DNA of 64,000 bases from Neocallimastix lanati (nom. inval.) (GCA_016946835.1 JACVTC010000091.1:631001-695000), one strand, 5' to 3'. Positions 44,945 to 57,745 are shown, numbered from the stretch's first letter. The notes: a model not told the origin generated them from the sequence alone. Made by a program: numbers and translations.

Positions 44945-47900
44945 TTTTTCATTATTTAAAAATATTTTATTTTTATCAAAATTTTCAAATTCGGTTATTT
45001 TTCCTTTTCCTTTGTTCCTGCTGGAAGTTGAGGCGGCGTAAGCAGGATCTTCTGGTTTATATTTTTCAATAATACTAGAATTAAAATTGGTATTCTTAGT
45101 ATTATTTCTAAACTTTTTATTATAATTTTTATTTATTATTTCTAAATTTCTATTTATCTCATTCAAATAATTATTTTCAGAATTATTTTTGTCAACATTG
45201 TTGAAATTGAATTTCAATTTAAATTCACAATTATTTTTATTTTTAATTTCAGGATTAATTTTAGAATTAATTTCAACATCTTTATTTAAATTATAGTTAT
45301 TTTTCTGGTTTATATCTTTATTATCAAATTCTTGATTTTCTTCATTTAACGATATGACATGCTTATTTTTAATGTAATTACTTTTATGTTCTGTATTAGT
45401 AGTCCTTTCTTTATTAATATTTTCATTTAAAATGTTTTCTTCATTTAAGATGTTTCTTCCATTAAAATTATTTTCATTGTTCATATTATTATCTTCATTT
45501 ATATTATTATCTTCATTTATATTATTATCTTCATTTATATTATTATCTTCATTTATATTATTATCTTCATTTATATTATTATCTTCATTTATATTATTAT
45601 CTTCATTTATATTATTATTTTCATTTATATTATTATCTTCATTTATATTATTATCTTCATTTATATTATTATCTTCATTTATATTATTATCTTCATTTAT
45701 ATTATTATCTTCATTTATATTATTATCTTCTGGATTCCTATCTTTTCTATTGTTGTCTTTCATAAATGAGAAGTAAGAGTCTTTATAATTGCTTGTTTCG
45801 TATTTGTGTTTACTAGGCTCTTCTTCAACGAATTCTACATCGTTAGTATAATGCATTTTATTATTTTCAATATCCATGATAATATATGAATATTTTTTAT
45901 CATCAAATCCCAAGAATACGCCCTTCTTAGCATTTGGTAAAAATTTTGATTTGTGTTGTGTATCATCCCTGTAATAACACACACAACCAAAAGTTTTTAA
46001 ATGTTTTAACTCTACCTTTTTGTTATAAAATACTTCATTGGGTATTAAAAATTTATTTCCAGAATGGGGAATTAAGTTATATATGTAGCATGCCTGTTTT
46101 ATGGCAAAATTCCAAAAGTTTTCTGATAATTCTGCCCAATATAGAAGAGTTTTAGCTGAATTTCTAAGAGTTCTGTTTATTCTTTCAGCTTTTCCATTAA
46201 CTTCAGGACAACCTGGGGGAGAATAGGTTTTTTCTATTCCGTTTTCTTTACAGTATTTATTAACTGTTTTATTTTTAAATTCCTTTCCTCCATCTGATTT
46301 GAATATTTTAATATTATATTCTTCAAATTGGTTATTTAAGTACTTGAAGAATTCCACAATTAATTCAGGGGCTTCAGCTTTAGATTTTAAAGTATATATC
46401 CATACTTTTCTTGAGGATTCATCCATGAATATAATAAAGTATTTTTTATTATTGATAGATGAATTGTATGGACCTGAAATGTCTGAATGTATTATTTCTA
46501 ATATTTTCGTAGCTTTTGGTGTTTTTCCTCCGTGTGATTTCCTTGACATTTTAGCTACTTTACATTCTATGCATTTAGGAGTTTTTATTTGGTGTAAACT
46601 TAGATATTTGTTTATGTTTTCTAGGTAATAATGACCTAGTCTTCTATGCCAAATTTCAAGGCTTTTTTCATCAACTTCGTTTAAAGCCATAGTATTTTTA
46701 TCCTTTTCTTCAAAGTTTTTATTAATTTTGTAAGTATTTACTAAGAATTGATTATCATTTGTAGAATAATAAGTTCCTATATATATATTATTTGGACCCC
46801 ATAAGTTAAATCTACCACGTGTATAATCATCAGTGTCAATAATGACTCTATATCCTATTTTGGCCAGTTCTATTCCACTAATAAGATTTTTAGTTGCAGA
46901 TTTTGAATATAATACCCTGTCTAGTCGTATATATATTCCATTAATGTAACTTTCGTAAGTACCATATCCTTCGAAGCTACACATTGTCCCATTGGCACAT
47001 CTTAACTTTATTTTGCAGTGAATAAAATTATTTAGCAAATTAAAATCATTAGTTATATGTTCTCCAGCACCGGTATCATATAACCATTCACTAGTCTTAT
47101 AATTTTCTTCATAATAATTGATGTTGTTTACATATAATTCCTCTTTTTTATTAGGAATTGTTATCTCCTTTGGAATAATAAAACTATCATTCACGTATTC
47201 AATTAATCCAGAAAATTTAACCTTATTGTTAATGTTTATTTCTTCTTGTTTTTCTATCAGTGCCCTTGCGTCTTCAAAATGAAAATTATCGTCATAACTA
47301 CTGGCACTGTCTGGATCAGAAATTTTACTTATTAAATGTAAAGACTTCTTTGGATAATCATTTAATGTGGTCTTTACTTGAAGCTTTTCTTGCCTCCCTT
47401 TATTATTATTTGACTTCGTCTTCATATTATAAATGCAGTTTCTGGTAGAGTGTCCTTTAACTTCACAAATGTGGCAATATGATATATTATTATTGTCTTT
47501 GTTACTATTATCTTTATTATTATTGTTATATTGGTTACCATTTTGCTTTCCTCTTTTCTTAGAGTTAGAGCTTTTGTTATTATGGTTGTTGTGTTCATTT
47601 TTCTTTGAGGAATTACTAGTTCTTCTTCCTCTACTGATAAAATCTAGATCCATTGGATCATCTTTTTCAATTGTTTTGTTATCATCCCAATTTTCTAGGT
47701 AAGATTTTGCATAAATAAAACTTTTGAGATTATTAATATATACATTAGGGTCACTATTCAAATTAATTTGAATTATATTTTTATAATCATCCGGTAGTAT
47801 GTTATAGAAATATTTTAATTTTTCCTTATCAGTGATCTCCACATGTTGTTCTTCCATATCATCGAAAGTTTCTTTCATAAGTTCTAGCTTTTCGATGATT

Positions 47901-47956
47901 TGATTTCTATCTCTACCTTTTAAGCCAGTATTCCATATCAGTATTTGAATTTCCAT
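44936..47956 (-). pseudogene. Copia gag-protease-integrase piece
   Basis: A frame of about 1,006 residues: the end of gag with a CCHC knuckle (CHICEVKGHSTRNC), protease region (LYDTGAGEHI), the pre-integrase motif (IWHRRLGHYYLENI, then CIECKVAKMSRKSHG), the integrase core (HSDISGP, DESSRKVW, SDGGKEF, EVNGKAERINRT), and a low-complexity Asn/Glu tail. The last few codons come from the inserted SINE. It is one of about four pieces of the element's coding region. Confidence 0.85.
45475..45730. repeat. 18-bp minisatellite in copia pol
   Basis: About 14 units of 18 bp encoding NINEDN, with one unit reading NINENN. It lies in the linker after integrase. Confidence 0.92.
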
Positions 47957-48425
47957 ATTTTGATTTGAGTCTTTCCATTATATGGAAACCATTATTAAGT
48001 CTGCTGATTTCTCTTAAAACAGAATCATCGACATTCTTACTGATCATGAGTATCATGTCAGCATCGATCTTTTCTGCTTCTTCAACTAATCTAATATGAT
48101 TAAGAGGATTACCAAAAAAGTTAGTTAACTGAGTATTGATATCAACGTCATTGTTTCGATTAACCTCAGCATTATTGTTTCGAATAGGTGCGGCAGGAGC
48201 TTGCGGCAACATTTTGGTAATTAATTTAGTAATTACCTTGTTGATAACATCGTTGACATTGGGATTGTAATTAAAACCTACATCATTAAGTTTTCCAACG
48301 ACGTCGACTTCCATGAATTCCTTAATACCTTGACGTTTAGCGGCATTATCAATAAGGAATTTCCACTCATTAAAGTTGGATTTTCCATGGAGGCGTTGGT
48401 CCTTAGCTAAGTTAAAGTCTTGCAT
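47913..48425 (-). pseudogene. Copia gag N-terminal piece
   Basis: 170 residues from an ATG (MQDFNLAKDQRLHGKSNFNEW). The LHGKSNFNEWKF stretch is the typical start of copia gag (UBN2-like). It overlaps the next piece by about 45 bases in another frame. About 75 bases separate it from the 5' LTR. Confidence 0.8.
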
Positions 48426-48478
48426 GATTTCGAAGCGGTGAAGCGAATTAATTAAGTACTTTTAATAATAAATGATAT

Positions 48479-48500
48479 GAGTCAACCGAGACTCTTAATC
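48479..48500 (-). other. Copia primer-binding site, tRNA-Lys anticodon arm
   Basis: The + strand reads gagactcttaatc next to the LTR, identical to the anticodon arm of eukaryotic tRNA-Lys(CTT). Copia-type elements are known to prime from an internally cut half-tRNA, so a half tRNA-Lys is the likely primer. The family rule is established; the assignment here is inferred. Confidence 0.6.
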
Positions 48501-48593
48501 TGTTAGCTTTATTAAATTTAGGTCTATAATAATATTCCTTATGGAATATGGTATACAAGAGAAATAAGTGTATGATCTATCAGATTTAAATAA
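48501..48593 (-). repeat. Copia 5' LTR, first part
   Basis: Matches 37287-37379. It is interrupted at gtaat by a solo D LTR, at the same base as D1 in the other LTR. Confidence 0.8.
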
Positions 48594-48974
48594 GTAATGA
48601 TATAAAACAAATATGTGTAGTAACATATTTGTATATTTAATAATAATTATTAAATATTAAATTTATATCTTTTTGATAATAATTATTTTATTTTATTTTA
48701 TTTCAATATGTATTATTATAATTATAATAATTATAATACTTTAATTCATATAAAATTTATATAATTCTATATATTAGAATATATAATTAATATATTACTT
48801 ATTTCTTATAAATTCAATTATTTATATTAGAAATAGAGAACTCTCTTGTAAATTTTTAGGAATTAGAATTATTATTTTAATTGTACGAATATTATAATAT
48901 TATTAATAAAATATACTAAACTACCATTATTTAAAACCCACTGCTTATAAATTATTGCACATAAAAGTCATATC

Positions 48975-51391
48975 GGAGTATTGCATTTCGACATAATTTA
49001 TGTTTGATCATTTATTCATGTATTACAATGTGGCTTGTAAAAATAAATGAATAGGGTTAAATTTATTTTTATTTTTATTTTTTATTTTTTTTTTTTTTAA
49101 TTTTAATAACATTTACAGTAAAAAAAAAATAAATAAAAAATAAAAAAAAAAAAAAATAAATAAATAAAAAATAAAAAAAATAAATAATAAAGTAAAATAA
49201 AAAATATAAAAAAATAAATAATAATGTAAAATATAAAATATAAAAAAAAGAATAAAGTAAAATTAAAAATAAAAAAATTAAATAATAAAGTAAAATATAA
49301 AAAAAAAAAAAAAAAAAAAAAAGAATAAAATAAAATATAAGATAAAAAAAAATAGATTAAAACAAAAAAAAATAAAAAATAAAACTTTTAATTTAAAATA
49401 TTTATAATAAATGGATGATCAATTAGAAATAAGTGAAACTAATAAAGAAAAAAACCAAATCATTGTAAATAGAAAATACAAATTTAATTTATTGTATATA
49501 ACGAATAATATAAAAATATTCAAATGTACTAAATATAAAATAGTTAAAAAATGTAAATCTTATATTATTCTAAATGATAATAATAAAGTAATAAAATATG
49601 AAAACAAACATACTCATCCAGGAAAAGAATATGATACATCTGTGTCAATAGTAAAACATAAAATGAAAAATGAAATTAGAAAAACCTCAATCCCATTTGA
49701 TATAAATCCAAAACATATATATAATGAAATATCTGAGAAATTGGATTGATATGCCCTGAATATAATTCAGTTAAATCCCAAATATCAAGATATATAAAAA
49801 AACAACTACCTCCTGATATATCAAAATTTAATGAAATTCCAGATAAATCTGAATATTATATAAACGAAAGAGATGAAAATTATATGATATACAAAAATTC
49901 TAATATTATAATTTTTCAATCATCATTCCCCATTCCAAACAGAATTGTTTATTAAATACAACGAAAATATGTTTGCTGATGGTACATTTTATATTGCACC
50001 AATATTTGGTTATCAAGTGTTTATAACAAGAGTATTTGCTCCAGATATAAATAGTTTTTATACTACATCACTATCTATATTAAATAATAAAGAACAAGCA
50101 ACCTATGAATTGTTATTTGAAGAATTAAAAAAGAATGAAAGTAAATATAATAATAATATTATAGTTACACCAAAAATTTTGCGTTGTGATTTTGAAAAAA
50201 GTATATCCAATGCTTCCATTAAAATATTTCATAATATTACTATTAAATGGCATTATAAAAGATCATTAGAAGTTCAAAAAAATAAATTATTTAATAATGA
50301 GGTTGAAAGTAATCATAAAATTTATTTGGTATATAAAGCTATTACAAATTTTCCTTTTATAAATCCTGAATATATATTTGATATTTATAATTATTAAAAT
50401 TATATGTTAAATATATAATTATTTCAATTTTTTAAATTTTTTGGAATATTTTAATAAGACTTATTTATATAAATATGATATTCAATATTGGAATTATTAT
50501 AACGATATAAACCACATAACAAATAATGCTTCAGAATCTTTTAACAATTACTTAAAAAATTGTTCTACAAAAAACCTTCTTTATATGAATTAATTTATCA
50601 TATAAAAAGAGAAGAATCTTTATCTTACAATAATTACAAAAGGAAAATTGAAGGAGTTTGGAAAAAAAAAAGAATATTAACAAAAACTAATGAAATCAAT
50701 GATTTCATTAAAAAATACAAAAAAAAAAAGGAATCCGAATTGATTGATATAAAATGTGATAAAAATGATATCATTGATTTATGGTATAAATGTTTAATAG
50801 AATTAAATACACTCTAAATATATGAATAATAATTAACTAGAATATATAGTTTAAATTATATTTATATCAATATCAATATATTATATTTATATCAATATCA
50901 ATATATTTTATTAATATCAATATTAAAATATTTTATTAATATCAATATCAAAATATTTTATTAATATCAATAATAATAAATATTTAATATTATAATAAAT
51001 TTTATTCTATTATTTAATTAATTTAATAATAAAATATATAATTTTATTTATTTTATTTAAATAAAATAAAATGGAAAGGTTTTATTATTAAAATATTTAA
51101 TAATAAAATATAATAATAAAATAAAATTAAAAAAAAATAAAAATAAAATAAAATTCTTAACAGAAAACTTATTTATTCTTTTATTTATTCTTTTTTTATT
51201 TTATTTTATTTTTTTAATGCTAAAATACATTTATTCTTTTATTCTTTTTTTTGTTTTTATTTTATTTTTTTAATGCTAAAATACAATAAATAAAAATATA
51301 CGTTGAAAATAGTGGCGTATTACATATATTATACATATTGTACAAAATTTATGATGATTATACATAAATTATTTCGAAATGCTTCACATTC
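48975..51391 (+). mobile_element. MULE-1: Mutator-like DNA transposon, degraded
   Basis: The ends ggagtattgcatttcgacataatttatg and, inverted, gaatgtgaagcatttcgaaataatttatg form imperfect terminal inverted repeats. The flanking 9-mers agtcatatc and tcgtatatc are weak copies of ccgcatatc in the intact LTR, so the target duplication has decayed. An A-rich block (49130-49390) precedes the transposase relic. It is the same family as MULE-3. Confidence 0.8.
49411..50817 (+). pseudogene. MULE-1 transposase, frameshifted
   Basis: It starts at an ATG and reads, in several phases, the same protein as the intact frame at 51991-53415: a FLYWCH-type zinc finger (49411-49745), DGTF of the catalytic core (about 49979), DFEKS (about 50193), and the end of the transposase domain (50560-50817). 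Frame changes occur near 49740, at about 49935 (a short duplication of cattcc) and near 50390, and the middle of the gene around 50400-50560 is in another phase. It cannot encode a working transposase. The 49935 duplication is shared with MULE-3. Confidence 0.85.
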
Positions 51392-51990
51392 TCGTATATC
51401 AGTAATAAAGTCACATGTTACTACATGCGTTTTCCATGGGGAAGTTGCATTACGCCAATTTTTTCACGTGATATATATAAATTTGTGGCTATAGCTATAT
51501 TATACTACATAATATTATTTTATTATATTATTTTGTTATTTCAATTTTTAAATTAATTATTAAGTGAATAATTAAATAAATCATATAATGGTTAGATTTT
51601 TTGATTTTAATTCTTTTTTTTTAATAATAATTCTTTTATTTAAATGTTATTAAAAATATAAATATTATTAATTATTTTACTTAAATGTTATTAAAAATAT
51701 AAAACTAATAATAATAATTTTTTTATTTAAATTTTATTAATAAAAAATTATATAAAATTACAAATGTTATTAAAAATATAAATTTTATTAATAATAATTC
51801 TTTTCTTTTAAAAATTATTAAGCGAAATAATAATTATAATGATAAAACTATAAATTATACATTGTATTTGAATATTTATTAAAACTGTATAAATTTAATA
51901 TGCTTTATAAATTAAATTATTGAATGACAGAATTCTGATTATTTCATTTGGTCATTCCTCATTTCTTAATTATTTATTATAAAGTAATAT

Positions 51991-53415
51991 TTATATTATA
52001 TTATTTAAATTAGTTAAACAATCAAACCACAAATTAATAATTTTATTTCTATCACATTTAGAATCAATTAACTTGGCTTCAATACTTTTGAAGCGTTCAA
52101 TTAAGACACTGATTTCATTAGCTTTATTTATTACTCTTTTTTTTATTTTCCAAATTCCTCTTATTTTTCTTTGATAATCATAATATGATAAATGTTCAAG
52201 TTCATTTAATTTATCTATTAATTCATAAAAAGATGGTTTTGTTGGAAATAAATTATTTAAATAATTATTGAGTGATTCTGAGGCATTGTTTGTTATATGT
52301 TCTATATTATTATAATAATTCCAAATTTTCATATCATAATCAATTAAATATGTTTTATAAAAATATTCTAAAAATTTTAAAAATTGACAATAATTATTTT
52401 TAATGGATTTAATTTTAATTATAACATAAATATCAAATATATATTCAGGATTTATAAATGGTAAATTTGAAATAGCTTTATAATAAATAAATATATTATT
52501 ATTATTTTTTACTTCATTATAGCATAATTTATTTTTTTTAATTTCTAGTGATTTTTTATAATGCCAAATGCAATATTTAATATTTGTATTAGGAAATATT
52601 GTTTTTGCTGCTTTAGATATGGCCCTTTCAAAATCACAATGCAAATTTTTTGGTTCAATTCTAATATTATTGTTACATGTATTAGCATTTTTTTTCAATT
52701 TTTCAAATAACATTTTATATGTTTCTTGTTCTTTATTTTTTAATATTGCAAAAGAAGTAGTGTAAAAACTATCTAATTCTTTAGCATAAGTTCTTGTAAT
52801 AAATACTTGATAACTAAATTTAGGGGCAATAAAAAATGTACCATCAACAAATATATCATCATTATATTCCCTAAATAATTTTGCTTGAAAAGGGGATTGA
52901 AAAATTATTAAATTAGAATTTTTGAATATCATAAAATTTTCACCTCGCTTTGTTTTATAATATTCAGATTCACTTGGAATTTCAGCAAATGTTGTTACAT
53001 TGGATGGTAGTTTTTTATTTAAATTTCTTGATATTTGGGACTTAATTGAATTATATTCTGGACATATAAGTCCCATTTCTTTAGAAATTTTATTATATAG
53101 GGGTTTTATTTTTATACCAAAAGGAATTGAACTTTTTTCAATTCCATCTTTAATTTTATGTTTCATTATAGATAGGGATACATCGTATTCATTTTCAGGA
53201 TGATTATGTGAACTATTATACTTTAAAATTTCTTTCTTATCATTTAAAATAATAAAAGATTTACATTTATTTATTTTTTTATATTCTGTACATTTATACA
53301 CTTTGGAATTATCTTTTCTTTTATATGAAAAATTAAATTTATATTTTTTATTAATAATAATTTGTTCTTTTCCTTTGTTGGATTCACTTATATCAATAAT
53401 TAAATTTTCTTCCAT
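51991..53415 (-). CDS. MULE transposase with FLYWCH zinc finger
   Basis: 474 residues from an ATG (MEENLIIDISES). The N-terminal FLYWCH-type finger has C42, C51, H70 and H72. The MULE transposase core carries the presumed catalytic D191 (DGTF), D261 (DFERA) and E380 (NNASESLNN), plus the family CxxH motif C282-H285 (CIWH). The enzyme would cut at the terminal inverted repeats and reinsert the element with a 9-10 bp target duplication. Unlike its two neighbours it has no break and could still be active. It may supply transposase to relatives if their ends are recognised. Confidence 0.88.
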   Translation of the reverse strand: MEENLIIDISESNKGKEQIIINKKYKFNFSYKRKDNSKVYKCTEYKKINKCKSFIILNDKKEILKYNSSHNHPENEYDVSLSIMKHKIKDGIEKSSIPFGIKIKPLYNKISKEMGLICPEYNSIKSQISRNLNKKLPSNVTTFAEIPSESEYYKTKRGENFMIFKNSNLIIFQSPFQAKLFREYNDDIFVDGTFFIAPKFSYQVFITRTYAKELDSFYTTSFAILKNKEQETYKMLFEKLKKNANTCNNNIRIEPKNLHCDFERAISKAAKTIFPNTNIKYCIWHYKKSLEIKKNKLCYNEVKNNNNIFIYYKAISNLPFINPEYIFDIYVIIKIKSIKNNYCQFLKFLEYFYKTYLIDYDMKIWNYYNNIEHITNNASESLNNYLNNLFPTKPSFYELIDKLNELEHLSYYDYQRKIRGIWKIKKRVINKANEISVLIERFKSIEAKLIDSKCDRNKIINLWFDCLTNLNNII

Positions 53416-53865
53416 TTCTATATTTTTATAAATATTTTTTAATTATATAATTATAATTATTATATTAATTATCCAATATTATTCGTAATATTAATTTTGA
53501 AAAATTAGTTTTTCAATTATTTGTAAAATAAATAAATAAATAAATAAAGAATGTAATAATATAAGTACAAGTATATAAAATAAAATAAATATTAAATGTA
53601 ATATTATAAAAGTACAAGTATATATAATAAAATAAATATTTATTATTTTTTTTATTAAAGAATATTAAAGACAATTTATTTTTAAAAATAAAATGTTTTA
53701 TTTAATTATATATGTTAGAAAGCAAAAAATCATTTATATTTAATGAGATTATTAACTACCAATAATATTAAACTACATCATTAATTGAATATAATAAAAA
53801 TGTAAAAAATTTTCATTTCGAAAACATTGATATTTAATATTCTTTAATAAAAATTAATAATAGAT

Positions 53866-54600
53866 ATTTATTTTATTTTATTTTATTTTATTCAATCTGC
53901 ACTTTATTTTTAATATTCTACTATTTATTTTATTTTATTTTATTTTATTTTATTTTATTTTATTTTATTTTATTTTATTTTTATTAATACTTTATTCTTT
54001 TATATTACTTCATTATTTATTTTATTTTATTTTATTTTATTTTATTTTATTTTATTTTATTTTATTTTATTTTATTTTTATTAATACTTTATTCTTTTAT
54101 ATTACTTCATTATTTATTTTATTTTATTTTATTTTATTTTATTTTATTTTATTTTATTTTATTTTATTTTATTTTATTTTATTTTATTTTATTTTATTTT
54201 ATTTTATTTTATTTTATTTTATTTTATTTTATTTTATTTTATTCAATCTATAATTTATATTCACATTCTACTATTTATTTTATTTTATTAAATATGTACT
54301 TTATATTCACATTCTACTATTTATTTTATTTTATTAAATATGTACTTTATATTCACATTCTACTATTTATTTTATTTTATTCAATCTGTACTTTATATTC
54401 ATATTCTACTATTTATTTTATTTTATTTTATTAAATATGTACTTTATATTCATATTCTACTATTTATTTTATTTTATTAAATATGTACTTTATATTCATA
54501 TTCTACTATTTATTTTATTTTATTTTATATTATTTTATTTTATTCAATCTGTACTTTATATTCATATTCTACTATTTATTTTATTTTATTTTATTTTATA
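53866..54600. repeat. TTTTA satellite with higher-order units
   Basis: Blocks of ttttattttatttta are separated by recurring spacers such as tactttattcttttatatta and tgtactttatattcatattc. It lies between the transposase gene and the outer end of MULE-2. No gene is present. Confidence 0.92.
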
Positions 54601-54901
54601 TATTTTTATTATTATATTCTTTATTTATTTATCTATTTATTTATTAATTTATACATTTATTTATTTTAAAATTAATTGTATTATAATTTTTTATGGCGTT
54701 AACAAAAAATTTTACAAGCCATTAAAAATAAATGGCGTATTGAAAATTTGTATTTTAAAAATTGGCGAAATGAACCACATTCGTTTTCCATAACATAAAA
54801 TAAATTAAAAATTAATTAAATAAATATTAAAAGATAATTAACATAGATTTATACAAGACGATAGACATAATACATTTAAGTAATCATTAAATATAAATAA
54901 A

Positions 54902-55402
54902 TGATATAAAACAAATATGTGTAGCAACATATTTGTATATTTGAATATTTGTATATTCAGATATTAAATTTATCTTATTATTTATAATAATTTATATTAT
55001 TATATATTTTATATTATTATTTATATTTTATATTATTTATATTTTGTATATATTATTTATATTCCTTATATATATTTCTTAAATATTAAATTATACTTCT
55101 TATTTTAAATTATTAAAGTTTATAATTATTAAAGTATATATAATTAATATAATAGTTTATATTATTTATATATTATTCATATTAAAATATTATTTATTTA
55201 TATATATTATGTTTATATATATATATATTTATTTATAATAATTATATATTATTAATACTTTACAGTATAATTAATATTAACTCTTTTTCTTGTTTTGTTT
55301 TTCTTTAGTAGAAATAATATTGTAATTATAAAATAAATATTAATAAAAATTATTAATAACTCAAATACACTTATTAAACCAGCTACAACATAAAGAATAT
55401 CA
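54902..55402 (+). repeat. Diverged solo D-type LTR in the copia 5' LTR
   Basis: It begins tgatataaaacaaatatgtg like D LTRs and ends agaatatca, but the middle is different and longer (about 500 bp). It interrupts the copia LTR between 54901 and 55403. A clean 5-bp duplication is not seen. Confidence 0.55.
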
Positions 55403-55487
55403 CATTATAAATAAATACACATAAATATAAATAAATACTATAAATAAATAAATTAAATATATAGTTAAATTATGAGTGCAGTCAACA
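55403..55487 (-). repeat. Copia 5' LTR, outer end
   Basis: Matches 40450-40533 and ends gtcaaca, followed by the duplication attat that pairs with 37282-37286. Confidence 0.85.
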
Positions 55488-55632
55488 ATTATATTTTATA
55501 TAAATATTATATATAAATATTATATTATAAAATATAATATGTAAAGATTTTGATAATAAATTAATATAAAAATTAATTTAATATGACAATCACGTGTTTA
55601 CATTATTGATATGCGGGACTTTTATGTGCAAT

Positions 55633-57704
55633 GAATGTGAAGCATTTCGACATAATTTATGTATAATCATCATAAAATTTTGTACAATGTGTATAATATA
55701 TGTAATACGCCACTATTTTCAACGTATATTTTTATTTATTGTTTTTTAGCATTAAAAAAATAAAATAAAAACAAAAAAAAGAATAAAAGAATAAATGTAT
55801 TTTAGCATTAAAAAAATAAAATAAAAACAAAAAAAGAATAAATAAGTTTTCTGTTGAGAATTTTATTTTATTTTTATTTTTTTTAATTTTATTTTATTAT
55901 TATATTTTATTATTAAATATTTTAATAATAAAACCTTTCCATTTTATTTGAATAAAAATTCAAATAAAATAAATAAAATTATATATTTTATTATTAAATT
56001 AATTAAATAATAAAATAAAATTTATTATAATATTAAATATTTATTATTAATAAAATTTAAATATTGATATTGATATTAATAAAATATTTTGATATTGATA
56101 TTAATGAAATATTTTGACATTGATATTAATAAAATATATTGATACTGATATAAATATAATTTAAACTATATATATTCTAGTTAATTATTATTCATATATT
56201 TAGAGTGTATTTAATTCTATTAAACATTTATACCATAAATCAATGATATCATTTTTTCACATTTTTTATCAATTAATCGGATTCCTTTTTTTTTGTATTT
56301 TTTAATGAAATCATTGATTTCATCAGTTTTTGTTAATATTCTTTTTTTTTTCCAAACTCCTTCAATTTTCCTTTTGTAATTATTGTAAGATAAAGATTCT
56401 TCTCTTTTTAAATGATAAATCAATTCATATAAAGAAGGTTTTTTGTAAAACAATTTTTTTAAGTAATTGTTAAAAGATTCTGAAGCATTATTTGTTATGT
56501 GGTTTACATCGTTATAATAATTCCAATGTTGAATATCATATTTATATAAATAAGTCTTATTAAAATATTCCAAAAAATTTAAAAAATTGAAATAATTATA
56601 TATTTGACATATAATTTTAATATAATTATAAATATCAAATATATACTCAGGATTTATAAAAGGAAAATTTGTAATAGCTTTATATAACAAATAAATTTTA
56701 TGATTATTTTCAACTTCATTATTAAATAATTTATTTTTTTGAACTTCAAACGATCTTTTATAATGCCATACACAATATTTAATAGTAATATTATGAAATA
56801 TTTTAATGGAAGCATTGGATATACTTTTTTCAAAATCACAACGCAAAATTTTTGGTATATCTATAATATTATTATTATATTTACTTTCATTCTTTCTTAA
56901 TTCTTCAAATAACAATTCATAGGTTGCTTGTTCTTTATTATTTAATATAGATAGTGATGTAGTATAAAAACTATTTATTTCTGGAGCAAATACTCTTGTT
57001 ATAAACACTTGATAACCAAATATTGGTGCAATATAAAATGTACAATCAGCAAACATATGTTCGTTGTATTTTATAGACAATTCTGTTTGGAATGGGGAAT
57101 GATGATTGAAAAATTATAATATTAGAATTTTTGTATATCATAAAATTTTCATCTCTTTCGTTTATATAATATTCAGATTTATCTGGAATTTCATTAAATT
57201 TTGATATATCAGGAGGTAGTTGTTTTTTAATATATCTTGATATTTGGGATTTAATTGAACTATATTCAGGGCATATCAATCCAATTTCTTCAAATATTTC
57301 ATTATATATGTTTTGGATTTATATCAAATGGGATTGAGGTTTTTCTAATTTCATTTTTCATTTTATGTTTTACTATTGATACAGATGCATCATATTCTTT
57401 TCCTGGATAAGTATGTTTGCTTTCATATTTTATTTATTATTATCATTTAGAATAATGTAAGATTTACATTTTTTAACTGTTTTATATTTAGTATATTTGA
57501 ATATTTTTGTATTATTCGTTATATACCATAAATTAAATTTATATTTTCTATTTACAATGATTTGGTTTTTTTTCTTTATTAGTTTCACTTATTTCTAATT
57601 GATCATCCATTTATTATAAATATTTTAAATTAAAAGTTTTATTTTTTATATTTTAATTTTTTTTTGTTTTAATCTATTTTTTTTTATCTTATATTTTATT
57701 TTAT

Positions 57705-57745
<41 letters not shown>

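Larger units (their letters stand above)
48598..51401 (+). mobile_element. Solo D LTR split by MULE-1
   Basis: The D LTR sequence runs 48598-48969 and resumes with tatatca at 51395-51401. It is flanked by gtaat (48594-48598 and 51402-51406). Its last bases are displaced by MULE-1. Confidence 0.8.
51438..54781 (-). mobile_element. MULE-2: Mutator-like DNA transposon, apparently intact
   Basis: Flanked by the exact 10-bp duplication cgttttccat (51428-51437 and 54782-54791), which occurs once in the uninterrupted copia LTR at 40339-40348. The terminal inverted repeats are imperfect (gttgcattacgccaattttt against ggttcatttcgccaattttt). It carries one open transposase gene and a pentanucleotide satellite. 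It is a different subfamily from MULE-1 and MULE-3. Confidence 0.88.
37287..55487 (-). mobile_element. Ty1/copia-type element with several insertions
   Basis: Both ends are flanked by attat (37282-37286 and 55488-55492). The LTR, without its insertions, is about 313 bp, tgttagc to gtcaaca on the + strand. The left (3') LTR is 37287-37379 plus 40314-40533. The right (5') LTR is 48501-48593 plus 51402-51437, 54792-54901 and 55403-55487. The coding part at 40555-48425 has the copia order: gag, protease, integrase, then reverse transcriptase and RNase H. It is broken, with the coding region in about four pieces and a non-coding insert. It is older than E1, E2 and A'. Confidence 0.85.

Noticed and set aside
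45432-45776. Leu/Ser repeat protein on the + strand
   Set aside because: It is the antisense of the 18-bp NINEDN minisatellite in copia.
54437-54793. Possible 118-residue membrane protein on the + strand
   Set aside because: The frame runs through the TTTTA satellite and the end of MULE-2 and has no sign of a gene.
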